From positions 372,001 to 436,000 of the forward strand of contig NZ_JARXVH010000003.1 of the NCBI RefSeq assembly GCF_029892565.1: 64,000 bases of DNA, read 5' to 3'. The position numbers and the translations under genes were made by a program. Shown piece by piece: positions 57,491-64,000 of this stretch; position 1 is the first letter of the stretch, and the number at the start of each line of letters is the position of its first letter. The stretch is from Streptomyces pseudovenezuelae. Its GTDB lineage: Bacteria; Actinomycetota; Actinomycetes; Streptomycetales; Streptomycetaceae. The notes beneath the pieces are model-generated. The model did not search any database. It was not told the origin of the DNA and worked only from the letters and a program-made list of their open reading frames with translations.

Positions 57491-59461
57491 TCAGTTGGAG
57501 AAGTACAGGTACTTCCACCCCGTGTACGTCGTCGAGTTGACGGAGTCGCCCGACGAGCCGTTGATGTACGCCGAGCGCATGCGGGCCTTGATACCGGACT
57601 CGCCCGCTGCTTCCAGGGTGACCGCGGACTTGCCGTTGGTACCGAGGGAGAAGTACTCGGAGCCGGCGTCGTACCAGGTGCCCTGGTAGTAGACCTCCAG
57701 GTCGAAGCGCTGCTGGCGGCCGGGGTAGTACGACATGGTCGTGGTGAGCAGAGGGCTCTTGTTCTTGTGGAACCAGTAGTACGTGCGGGAGCCGATCTTG
57801 CCCGTCTTGTAGTGCTTGGAGACGGCGACCGAGACCTTGACCTTGGCGAAGGCCGTGACCTTGACGGTCTTCGGGGCGTAGCGGGCGTCGCCCTTGAAGA
57901 CGGCGGTGACGTCGGTGTCGCGGGTCATGTCGACCCACGCGGCGATGTCACCGTGGGAGTTGACCTTGCCGGACTTGATCAGCTTGTTGGGCTTGTCGGC
58001 GCCGAACGGGTTGGCCCAGAGCTCCACCGAGCGGTTCTTGTACGTCGTACCGAGGTGCGCCGTGAACTTGACGTCCTTGCCGTACGAGTAGACCTTGCCC
58101 TTGTTGTTCAGGCTCAGCTTGGTCGAGGCGCGGGAGACCGTGACCGCGTCGGAGCCGGAGGCGGCCGAGTGGGTCTTGTCGCCCGCGAAGGCCACCTTGT
58201 AGGTGACCTTGCCGCCGGCCGACGGGGTGTCCGTGAAGGAGAAGGTGCCGTTCGCCTTCGTCTTGACGACGGGCAGCGTCTTGCCGTTCGGCGAGTCGAG
58301 GTCGGTGCGGGTGACCTTGAGGGCCGTGCCCGCCGGGAGCAGCGTCTTCGACGCCAGCTTGCCGGTGACCGTCAGCTTCTTGGCCCGGTCCGACTTCGTG
58401 GGGGCCGACACCGTGAGGGCGGGCAGCTCCTTGGTCGGGTCGGTCAGCGCGCGCAGGGTGAAAACGCCGGAGTCGTTGACGGAGACGGCGAAGATCCGGC
58501 TGCTGTCCGGGGCCCAGGCCAGCGCGCCGTCCACGAGGGTGTCGGAGCCGCTGCTGTTGCCGGTGTTGGGGAAGTCGTACTCCCGCGTCGGCTTCAGGTC
58601 GCCGGGCTTGAAGATGTGGACGTCGGGGTCGTACCAGGAGTCGCTGCCGCCCGCGACGGAGCCGTCCGGCGCGACCCGCACGGCGTTCGGGTACGGGTCG
58701 GTCGGGTAGTTCGGCTGCACGGAGAGGTCGGTGGCCGAGAGGACGCCGACGCCGTAACCGCCGGACCCGCCCCAGGAGGTGAGGATCTGCTGGCCGTCGG
58801 GCGTGAGGTCGATCTGCTTCACGGCGGAGCCCGTGCTGCCCTTGGTGCGCAGCGTCGCGCCGTCGGCCGTGACGTCGTACACCGCGAGCGCGTTGCCGTC
58901 GCTCGCCACCAGGACGCCCGGTACGGACGGGTCGGCGGCCAGGACCGCACCGGACCCGTAGAAGCCGGCGTCACCGCGCTGGTCGAGGTGGACGACGGGC
59001 TCGGCACCGGACGTGTCCAGCGAGCCGAAGTTACCGTCGTAGGAGAACCAGATACGACCGTCCACGACCTCCAGGTCGGTCGGGTCGACCGAGTCGCCCA
59101 GCGGGTAGCTCAGGGTCGGCGTGGCCGTCTGGGTGTCCACAGTGACGATCCTGTCGCCGCCCTTGACCGCCCCGTACAGCAGGCCGGAGTCGGCGGACAG
59201 CGCCAGGCCGGTCACGCCGGGCATCCCGGTGAGGGTCGCCTTGACGGTGCCCGCGTAGTCGGTGATGAGGATCTTGCCGCTGGTCGGGTCGGAGACGTAG
59301 ACCCGCTGGTGCAGGCCGTCGACGACGACGTCGCCGACCGACTTCACCGGCAGGACCTTGGCGGAGTCGGCCGACGCCGGTCCGGCCGTGCCCACGGCGA
59401 GCGCCGCCGAGCCGAAGAGGACCGCGAGCGCCGTCGCGGTCGAGATGCTGCGCGTGCGCAC
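57491..59461 (-). CDS. Secreted beta-propeller protein with Ig-like repeats
   Basis: The GTG at 59461 after GGGGGT gives 656 residues. A signal peptide is present (TATALAVLFGSAALAVGTAGPASA). Residues 40-330 show repeated blades (VGDVVVDGLHQRVYVSDPTSGKILITDYAG, GLALSADSGLLYGAV and related), a beta-propeller resembling NHL or YVTN types. Residues about 335-530 contain two Ig-like or invasin-like modules (LTVSAPTKSDRAKKLTVTGKL and LSLNNKGKVYSYGKDVKFTAHLG). A C-terminal domain has WFHKNKSPLLTTTMSYYPG and ends YLYFSN. It is an exported adhesion or sensing protein of unknown ligand. Confidence 0.85.
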   Translation of the reverse strand: MRTRSISTATALAVLFGSAALAVGTAGPASADSAKVLPVKSVGDVVVDGLHQRVYVSDPTSGKILITDYAGTVKATLTGMPGVTGLALSADSGLLYGAVKGGDRIVTVDTQTATPTLSYPLGDSVDPTDLEVVDGRIWFSYDGNFGSLDTSGAEPVVHLDQRGDAGFYGSGAVLAADPSVPGVLVASDGNALAVYDVTADGATLRTKGSTGSAVKQIDLTPDGQQILTSWGGSGGYGVGVLSATDLSVQPNYPTDPYPNAVRVAPDGSVAGGSDSWYDPDVHIFKPGDLKPTREYDFPNTGNSSGSDTLVDGALAWAPDSSRIFAVSVNDSGVFTLRALTDPTKELPALTVSAPTKSDRAKKLTVTGKLASKTLLPAGTALKVTRTDLDSPNGKTLPVVKTKANGTFSFTDTPSAGGKVTYKVAFAGDKTHSAASGSDAVTVSRASTKLSLNNKGKVYSYGKDVKFTAHLGTTYKNRSVELWANPFGADKPNKLIKSGKVNSHGDIAAWVDMTRDTDVTAVFKGDARYAPKTVKVTAFAKVKVSVAVSKHYKTGKIGSRTYYWFHKNKSPLLTTTMSYYPGRQQRFDLEVYYQGTWYDAGSEYFSLGTNGKSAVTLEAAGESGIKARMRSAYINGSSGDSVNSTTYTGWKYLYFSN

Positions 59462-59701
59462 AGTACTGATACCCCCACGAAGAAACCCGGTGTGTCACCG
59501 GGGAGTTGAGAGCGCCGCGCAACGCCCGTACATGCCCCCTGTGGTGCGTGTGCTGTCTGTGCTGTCGACTGCGGTGACGCACGGGGCGCGGCTGCCTGAC
59601 CGCAGCTTATGTCATGGCTGTGACAGTTGTGAAAGGGGTTTGAAGGAAGTGATGATCACGCGCCGTCGGCCGAAACGGTCACTCGTCGCCGGCCGGCACC
59701 G

Positions 59702-60106
59702 TCACGCGTCCTCGGCGCCGTCCCGCTGGAGCACCGTCACCCGGTGATAGTTGCACCCGATCATCGGGGCGGTCTCCGGACCCGCCCCGCTCTGGTGGGC
59801 CTTGAGGGCCACGCTCACCAGGCTGAGCAGCAGGTCGACGTCGCCGTCGCAGTCGAGGTGGATCGTGACCCAGCGGGAACCGGGGACCATGCGGATCGCG
59901 CTCGACTCGGCGAAGTCGTAGTGCAGCCGTTGGATCGCCCGGGACGTGAGATGGAGGTCCACATCGCGGTCCGAGTGGAAGTGGACGATCTCGTCACGGG
60001 TGGAGCGCAGCGCCCGGCCGGTGCCACAGGCGGCCGGACACGGACTGAGGTCGGGCCACTTCACGAGCTGGTCCATGGCTTTCTGGGCCGGGGTCATGGC
60101 ATCCAT
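59702..60106 (-). CDS. DUF5519 (luciferase-domain) family protein
   Basis: The ATG at 60106 gives 134 residues; a later ATG at 60097 is also in frame. Conserved segments are AMDQLVKWPDLSPCPAACGTGRAL, EIVHFHSDRDVDLHLTSRAI and VPGSRWVTIHLDCDGDVDLLLSLVSVALKAHQ, which match DUF5519, a family found in association with some oxidases and luciferase-like proteins. No membrane helix. Function is unknown. The gap 59462-59701 to the previous gene has no other gene that I see. Confidence 0.82.
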   Translation of the reverse strand: MDAMTPAQKAMDQLVKWPDLSPCPAACGTGRALRSTRDEIVHFHSDRDVDLHLTSRAIQRLHYDFAESSAIRMVPGSRWVTIHLDCDGDVDLLLSLVSVALKAHQSGAGPETAPMIGCNYHRVTVLQRDGAEDA

Positions 60107-60227
60107 GGTGCGGTGCTCACTGCCCGGCCACCAGGGATTGAGGGGCACGTAACCCGGAGGAGACGTATCGCACGTTCCGTAGGGACGGGGATACGGAGCG
60201 ATATTCCCCTTTTGCTTTGTTCTCGGC

Positions 60228-60233
60228 GATAAT
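60228..60233 (+). promoter_or_regulatory. Candidate -10 element placed for a leaderless transcript
   Basis: GATAAT at 60228-60233 is a strong -10 hexamer in locally AT-rich sequence. It ends six bases before the ATG at 60240, so the transcript would start at or next to the start codon, as in leaderless genes. No matching -35 was found, and no ribosome-binding site precedes the ATG. Confidence 0.5.
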
Positions 60234-60239
60234 TGCTGC

Positions 60240-60608
60240 ATGAGTACTGCCACGTTTGTCCTGGCGGCCACGTCGAGTGGAGTACTCGACGTCGTCGCCG
60301 CGTTCGTCGGTGGCCTGATCATCGCCGGTGCGCTGGTCTGGGCCGTGCAGTTCGGTATGAGGGTCCGGGACCGCGAGCTGCCGCGGCCCGTCCCGGGCGA
60401 CCATCCCCACCTTCCCGCCACCGGTCCGGTCCGGGAGCAGAGCGAGATCCGCGAACCGGACGAGATGCCGCACGGGGAGGGCCGGGAACGGCTCATGCCG
60501 TACGACCTCCACCACTCCGGGAGCAGGACGGGAAAGGACCAGCGGCGCCGACGCTGGCTGCCCGGGTCCAGCGGATCCTTCGGCGGGGGCGGCATCGGGC
60601 ACGTGTGA
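60240..60608 (+). CDS. DUF6479 family small membrane protein
   Basis: The ATG at 60240 gives 122 residues. One membrane helix is near residues 18-38 (VVAAFVGGLIIAGALVWAVQFG). The rest is polar and cytoplasmic, with PRPVPGDHPHLPATGPVRE and a Gly-rich basic end (RRRRWLPGSSGSFGGGG). This matches the DUF6479 family of Streptomyces membrane proteins of unknown function. It probably has a leaderless transcript. Confidence 0.8.
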   Translation: MSTATFVLAATSSGVLDVVAAFVGGLIIAGALVWAVQFGMRVRDRELPRPVPGDHPHLPATGPVREQSEIREPDEMPHGEGRERLMPYDLHHSGSRTGKDQRRRRWLPGSSGSFGGGGIGHV

Positions 60609-60668
60609 GCCACTGGGCCGTCGGCCGAGCCACGGGGTCGTCGGCCGAACTCCGACTGCGGGGGCGGC

Positions 60669-61376
60669 TCAGGCCATCCAGAAGAAGACGGCCGTCATCC
60701 GCTTCTCCTCCAGCGTCCTACCGGAGTAACCGGTGGCGCTGTGCACGAGGTTGGCGTTGTAGAGGAGCAGCCGGTTGTACTTGTGCGGGACGCGTACATC
60801 CTCCTCGAAGGCGTCCGGTGCCACGAAGCGGGTGCCGAGGGCCTCGACGAGGTTGTTGTGCGGGGCCTGGACGACGTTGCCGCCGAGCCGGCCGCCCGGC
60901 ATGGACTGGCGGTAGAAGCTCGTCCCGCAGTCCTTGGGCACCGCGGGGTTGAGGTAGAGCACCGCCGCGTACCGGCACAGCGCGCGCGAGTCGGTGTGCG
61001 GCCGGGGCTCGCTCTCGCCCTCGCCGACGACCTGGACGCAGTTGTGGTTGAGGGTGCCGCCACCGGGCGCCCGCTGCACCCACAGTTCCTTGGCACCGGT
61101 GGCCTGCTTCACCAGCCGCTCCACGCGGGCGAGTTCGGCCGGTGCCAGGCCCGGCATGGTGCGCAGCCCGGGCCAGGTCTCCGAGGTGTACGGGTACCCC
61201 TTGACCCAGTCGTCCTTGGCCAGCACGCGCTCCCGTACGGCGTCCACCTCGGGCAGGACGTCGTCCAGGACCCAGTAGTCGCGGCCCTTGGTGGGCTTGC
61301 GGTAGGGCAGGACGGGGAGGCTGGGGAGAGCAGCGGGGCGGCCGGCGGGAACCCTGGGGGGATGCTGTGGGGGCAT
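60669..61376 (-). CDS. DUF6445 family protein (2OG-Fe(II) oxygenase-like)
   Basis: The ATG at 61376 gives 235 residues. The sequence has the DUF6445 pattern: LPYRKPTKGRDYWVLDDVLP, GYPYTSETWPGLRTMPGLAP, and a likely iron-binding facial triad: HTD in PRPHTDSRALCRYAAVLYLN and histidine in NANLVHSATGY. An arginine for co-substrate is in SGRTLEEKRMTAVFFW. It should be an iron- and 2-oxoglutarate-dependent hydroxylase, but no member is well characterised. Confidence 0.82.
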   Translation of the reverse strand: MPPQHPPRVPAGRPAALPSLPVLPYRKPTKGRDYWVLDDVLPEVDAVRERVLAKDDWVKGYPYTSETWPGLRTMPGLAPAELARVERLVKQATGAKELWVQRAPGGGTLNHNCVQVVGEGESEPRPHTDSRALCRYAAVLYLNPAVPKDCGTSFYRQSMPGGRLGGNVVQAPHNNLVEALGTRFVAPDAFEEDVRVPHKYNRLLLYNANLVHSATGYSGRTLEEKRMTAVFFWMA

Positions 61377-61604
61377 GTCGCGAATCTAGGGCGGGGGTTC
61401 GTATGGACTCTCCCGCGAACTCGTGCGGACTCTCCCGTGAGTTGGTCAACAGACCGTCAACCCGCCGTCGGGTGAGTGACCGAGGACACGTCCCCTTTCC
61501 CTCGGCTTTACCAAAACTAGAGAGTCACACAGCTTCCGTGTCCGTACTTCTCCTCGTCCGACCCCGCCGTGCTCGGCGGGACCCCCGACCGGGCAGGAGG
61601 CACG

Positions 61605-62375
61605 GTGCGCTTTTCGCGGAATGCGACGGGAACTCTCTTTGTGGGCGGTGCCCTGACTTTGACCCTCGCCGCCCTCGCTTACCCGTCGATGCTCGGAGTG
61701 AGCACCGTCACGACCTCACCGGACAGAGTCATCGCCAACACCCAGTGGGGACCGCTGACGGAGTCCGACCGGGACTTCGTGGTCAAAGTGCGCGCCGCCG
61801 GCCTGTGGGAGTACCCGGTGGGCCAGATCGGCCTGAAGAAGGGCACCAACAAGGGGGTGCTGATCGCCTCGCAGCACCTGATCGACGGGCACTCGGCGCT
61901 GGACACCACGTGCCGCAAGATCGCCCCGATGCTGGGCATCACGCTGCCCAACCTGGCCAGTCCCCAGCAGCAGGGCTTCGTCAACACTCTCAACTCGGAC
62001 AGCGGCGCGAAGTTCGACAACGACTTCGCCAACATCCTGCGGGTCACGCACGGTTCGATCTTCAACACGGTGGCGAAGATCCGGTCCACGACCAAGAACA
62101 GCCTGGTGCGCGCCCTGGCCGACCAGGCCAACAACACGGTCCTGGACCACATCACGGTCATGGAGAAGACGGGCCTGGTGAACTTCGACACCGCCCTGTT
62201 CACCCAGACCACCCCGCCGAAGCTGCCCAAGGTGGACCTGACCCCGCCGGCGCCGCCCGCGGGCCAGCCGGAGGTCGTGCTCACCCCGCCGCCGAACGCC
62301 ACCTCCACCCCGGTGGACATCAACGGCATCTCGGGCGGCGCGGCGGCCCCCAGCCCCACCCCGACGGTGGGCTGA
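61605..62375 (+). CDS. Secreted DUF4142 domain-containing protein
   Basis: The GTG at 61605 after AGGAGG gives 256 residues. A signal peptide or anchor (GTLFVGGALTLTLAALAYPSM) is followed by a DUF4142 helical bundle: LTESDRDFVVKVRAAGLWEYPVGQIGL and TNKGVLIASQHLIDGHSALD. The C-terminus is a long Pro-rich tail (TPPAPPAGQPEVVLTPPPN). DUF4142 proteins are exported four-helix proteins of unknown role, sometimes ferritin-like. The 228-bp gap before it has no other gene. Confidence 0.88.
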   Translation: MRFSRNATGTLFVGGALTLTLAALAYPSMLGVSTVTTSPDRVIANTQWGPLTESDRDFVVKVRAAGLWEYPVGQIGLKKGTNKGVLIASQHLIDGHSALDTTCRKIAPMLGITLPNLASPQQQGFVNTLNSDSGAKFDNDFANILRVTHGSIFNTVAKIRSTTKNSLVRALADQANNTVLDHITVMEKTGLVNFDTALFTQTTPPKLPKVDLTPPAPPAGQPEVVLTPPPNATSTPVDINGISGGAAAPSPTPTVG

Positions 62376-62384
62376 CCCGGAAGC

Positions 62385-62440
62385 GTCCGAGTCGGCCCCG
62401 TCCGAGTCAGTCACATCCGATTCGGCTACGTCCGACTCAG
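62385..62440. repeat. Four 15-bp tandem repeats between DUF4142 and alpha-glucosidase genes
   Basis: Cores GTCCGAGTCGG, GTCCGAGTCAG, ATCCGATTCGG and GTCCGACTCAG begin at 62385, 62400, 62415 and 62430, exactly 15 bp apart. They fill the 61-bp space between two convergent genes. The last copy covers the alpha-glucosidase stop. Confidence 0.75.
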
Positions 62441-64000
62441 CCCAGCCAGACGGTCGTGTCCGGGTCGATCGACCCCGCTGCCGACGGGCCGCTGCTCAGC
62501 AGCACCTCGCCCGCCGGCAGCGGTACGGCCGCCCCGGACACGTTGGTGACACACCGCCAGCCGTCCGCGCGCACGAAGTCCAGCACCCCGGCGGGGGCGT
62601 CCCCGGCCCAGGTCAGCGACTCACCCGCGAGCAGCTTGCGGCGCAGTTTCAGGGCGGCCCGGTACAGCTCCAACGTGGAACCCTCCGCGCCGTCCTGCGC
62701 CTCGACGGCGTACCCGGCGAAGCTCTCCGGCTGCGGCAGCCAGGCCGCGCCCGCCCCGAAGCCGTACGAGGGTCCGGTCCGCGTCCACGGCAGGGGCACC
62801 CGGCAGCCGTCGCGGCCCTTGCGGACATGGCCCGTCTGTTCCCAGACCGGGTCCTGGAGCACCTCGAAGGGCAGGTCGGCGACCTCGGGCAGGCCGAGTT
62901 CCTCGCCCTGGTAGACGTACGAGGATCCCGGCAGCGCCAGCATGAGCAGCGTCGCCGCGCGGGCCCGGCGCAGGCCGGCGACCGGGTCGATCCCGGGGGC
63001 GTGGCCGCCGGACAGCAGCCAGGCGTTGTCGTCGGTGCCGGGCGGGAGCATCAGCCGGGAGGCGTGGCGTACGACGTCGTGGTTGGAGAGCACCCAGGTG
63101 GCGGACGCGCCGGCGGTGCGCGCGGTCGTCAGGGAGCCGGTGATGACCTCGCGCAGTTCGTCCGCGTCCCAACCGGCCTGCAGGTACTCGAAGTTGAAGG
63201 CCTGGCCGAGTTCGTCGGGGCGGGCGTAGAGGGCGCGGCGGGCGCCCGGCACCCAGGCCTCGGCGACGGCCATGCGGGGCGGGGTGTAGGAGTCGAGGAT
63301 GCGGCGCCAGTCGCGGTAGATGGCGTGGACCTCGTCGCGGTCGTAGAAGGGGTGGGTGCCGGGCGGGAAGCGGTCGAGCGTGGCCTCGCCGCTGAGGTCG
63401 GGGGCGCCGAGGTCGCGCAGCGGTTCGGCCAGGTCCTTGGCGAGGGCGTGGGCGACGTCCACGCGGAAGCCGTCGACGCCGCGGTCGGACCAGAAGCGGA
63501 GGGTGGTGCGGAAGTCCTCGCGGACCTCTTCGTGGTCCCAGTTCAGGTCGGGCTGCTCGGGGGTGAAGAGGTGGAGGTACCACTGCCCGTCGGGCACCCG
63601 GCGCCAGGCGCTGCCGCCGAAGACGGACTGCCAGTCGGTGGGCGGGAGTTCGCCGTGCGCGCCGCGGCCGTCGTGGAAGACGTAGCGGGCGCGGGCGGGG
63701 GAGCCGGGACCCGCGGCCAGGGCCTCCTGGAACCAAGGATGCAGATGCGAGGTGTGGTTGGGCACCAGGTCCACGATCACCTTGAGACCCAGCCGGTGGG
63801 CCTCGGCGGCCATCGCGTCGAAGTCGGCGAGGCTGCCCAGGCGCGGGTCGACGTCGCGGTAGTCGGCCACGTCGTAGCCGCCGTCGGCGAGTTCGGAGGG
63901 GTAGAACGGGCTGAGCCACAGGGCGTCGACACCCAGCCCGGCCAGGTGGGTCAGGCGTTCGGTGACGCCCCGGATGTCACCGAACCCGTCGCCGTCGGCG
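62437..64000 (-). CDS. Alpha-glucosidase (GH13), 5' end beyond window
   Basis: The gene reads leftward and continues past the right edge; 521 codons are visible. GH13 motifs are present: DGDGFGDIRGV at the start of the visible part, GLGVDALWLSPFYPSELADGGYDVADY, GLKVIVDLVPNHTS (region I), the nucleophile Asp in VDGFRVDVAHAL (region II), the acid/base Glu in MAVAEAWVPG (region III) and VLSNHDVVRH (region IV). The C-terminal beta-domain ends DPDTTVWLG. The sequence is of the oligo-1,6-glucosidase/maltase type that cleaves maltose-like oligosaccharides in the cytosol, often in maltose operons. Confidence 0.93.
   Translation of the reverse strand, partial: ADGDGFGDIRGVTERLTHLAGLGVDALWLSPFYPSELADGGYDVADYRDVDPRLGSLADFDAMAAEAHRLGLKVIVDLVPNHTSHLHPWFQEALAAGPGSPARARYVFHDGRGAHGELPPTDWQSVFGGSAWRRVPDGQWYLHLFTPEQPDLNWDHEEVREDFRTTLRFWSDRGVDGFRVDVAHALAKDLAEPLRDLGAPDLSGEATLDRFPPGTHPFYDRDEVHAIYRDWRRILDSYTPPRMAVAEAWVPGARRALYARPDELGQAFNFEYLQAGWDADELREVITGSLTTARTAGASATWVLSNHDVVRHASRLMLPPGTDDNAWLLSGGHAPGIDPVAGLRRARAATLLMLALPGSSYVYQGEELGLPEVADLPFEVLQDPVWEQTGHVRKGRDGCRVPLPWTRTGPSYGFGAGAAWLPQPESFAGYAVEAQDGAEGSTLELYRAALKLRRKLLAGESLTWAGDAPAGVLDFVRADGWRCVTNVSGAAVPLPAGEVLLSSGPSAAGSIDPDTTVWLG

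Noticed and set aside
56951..59509. 852-codon open frame on the + strand
   Set aside because: Its first part is the LysR remnant. The remainder is the antisense of the secreted beta-propeller gene, with low-complexity Gly/Val/Arg translation.
62385..62440. Short tandem repeats as a CRISPR array
   Set aside because: Units are 15 bp with 4-bp spacers of no variety and no cas genes are present.

Overview
The window looks like a chromosomal segment of a Streptomyces species or close relative. Base composition is very GC-rich with strong G/C bias at third codon positions, GTG starts and 4-bp GTGA/ATGA gene overlaps are frequent, and the families are typical of the genus: an AfsR-like regulator, paired ECF sigma factors and membrane partners, DUF4232, DUF6286, DUF5707, DUF6445, CPCC and MmyB-like proteins, and a DasR-type chitinase operator. 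I see no rRNA, tRNA, CRISPR array, insertion sequence or phage gene.

Layout: 1-3056 is a rightward envelope operon (Asp23/Gls24 protein cut by the window edge, DUF2273-like peptide, DUF6286/Asp23 protein, AmaP, BrkB/YihY). 3023-9368 holds two alpha/beta hydrolases, a secreted carboxylesterase, an ECF sigma factor with its membrane partner, and a TetR repressor that faces an MMPL exporter (9510-11771). 11849-17022 holds a quinone-oxidoreductase/SnoaL pair facing a LysR gene, a tautomerase facing an MmyB-like regulator, and a cytochrome P450. 17103-23647 is rich in envelope signalling genes: a DUF4232 lipoprotein, a membrane-anchored XRE regulator, a lipoprotein, a coupled FHA protein and Ser/Thr kinase, and a small Tudor-like protein preceded by a likely small ORF. 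24021-29269 holds a second ECF sigma/membrane partner pair and a two-component system whose 780-residue kinase appears to be a tandem protein with a dead second half. 29559-35121 holds a DUF5707 protein, a 1084-residue AfsR/SARP-type regulator and a DrrAB-type ABC exporter.

35221-44707 is a complete potassium-uptake locus, kdpE-kdpC-kdpB-kdpA-kdpF, read leftward with kdpD further upstream. Its 5' end carries three overlapping micro-genes of 27, 34 and 29 codons, two of them too short to be annotated routinely. Between kdpD and the operon are a DUF4118 protein and a short gene that resembles only the cytoplasmic tail of an APC-type (KimA-like) permease.

45042-52507 holds a secreted GH26-like glycosidase, a lower-GC SUKH-like immunity gene, and a NarL-type two-component system facing a MacB-like ABC exporter. 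52681-64000 holds a GH18 chitinase with a DasR-like operator, several small cytosolic or membrane proteins, a divergent carboxylesterase/LysR pair that lost both 5' ends at one junction near 57000, a secreted beta-propeller protein, a DUF5519 protein, a possibly leaderless DUF6479 gene, a DUF6445 protein, a DUF4142 protein, and an alpha-glucosidase that runs off the right edge.

No single dramatic new system is evident. The most unusual items are the kdp micro-ORF cascade with its KimA-tail gene and direct repeats, the tandem half-dead histidine kinase, the 11-bp direct repeats before the DrrAB operon, the double 5' truncation at 57 kb, and the kinase with duplicated outer domains coupled to an FHA protein.
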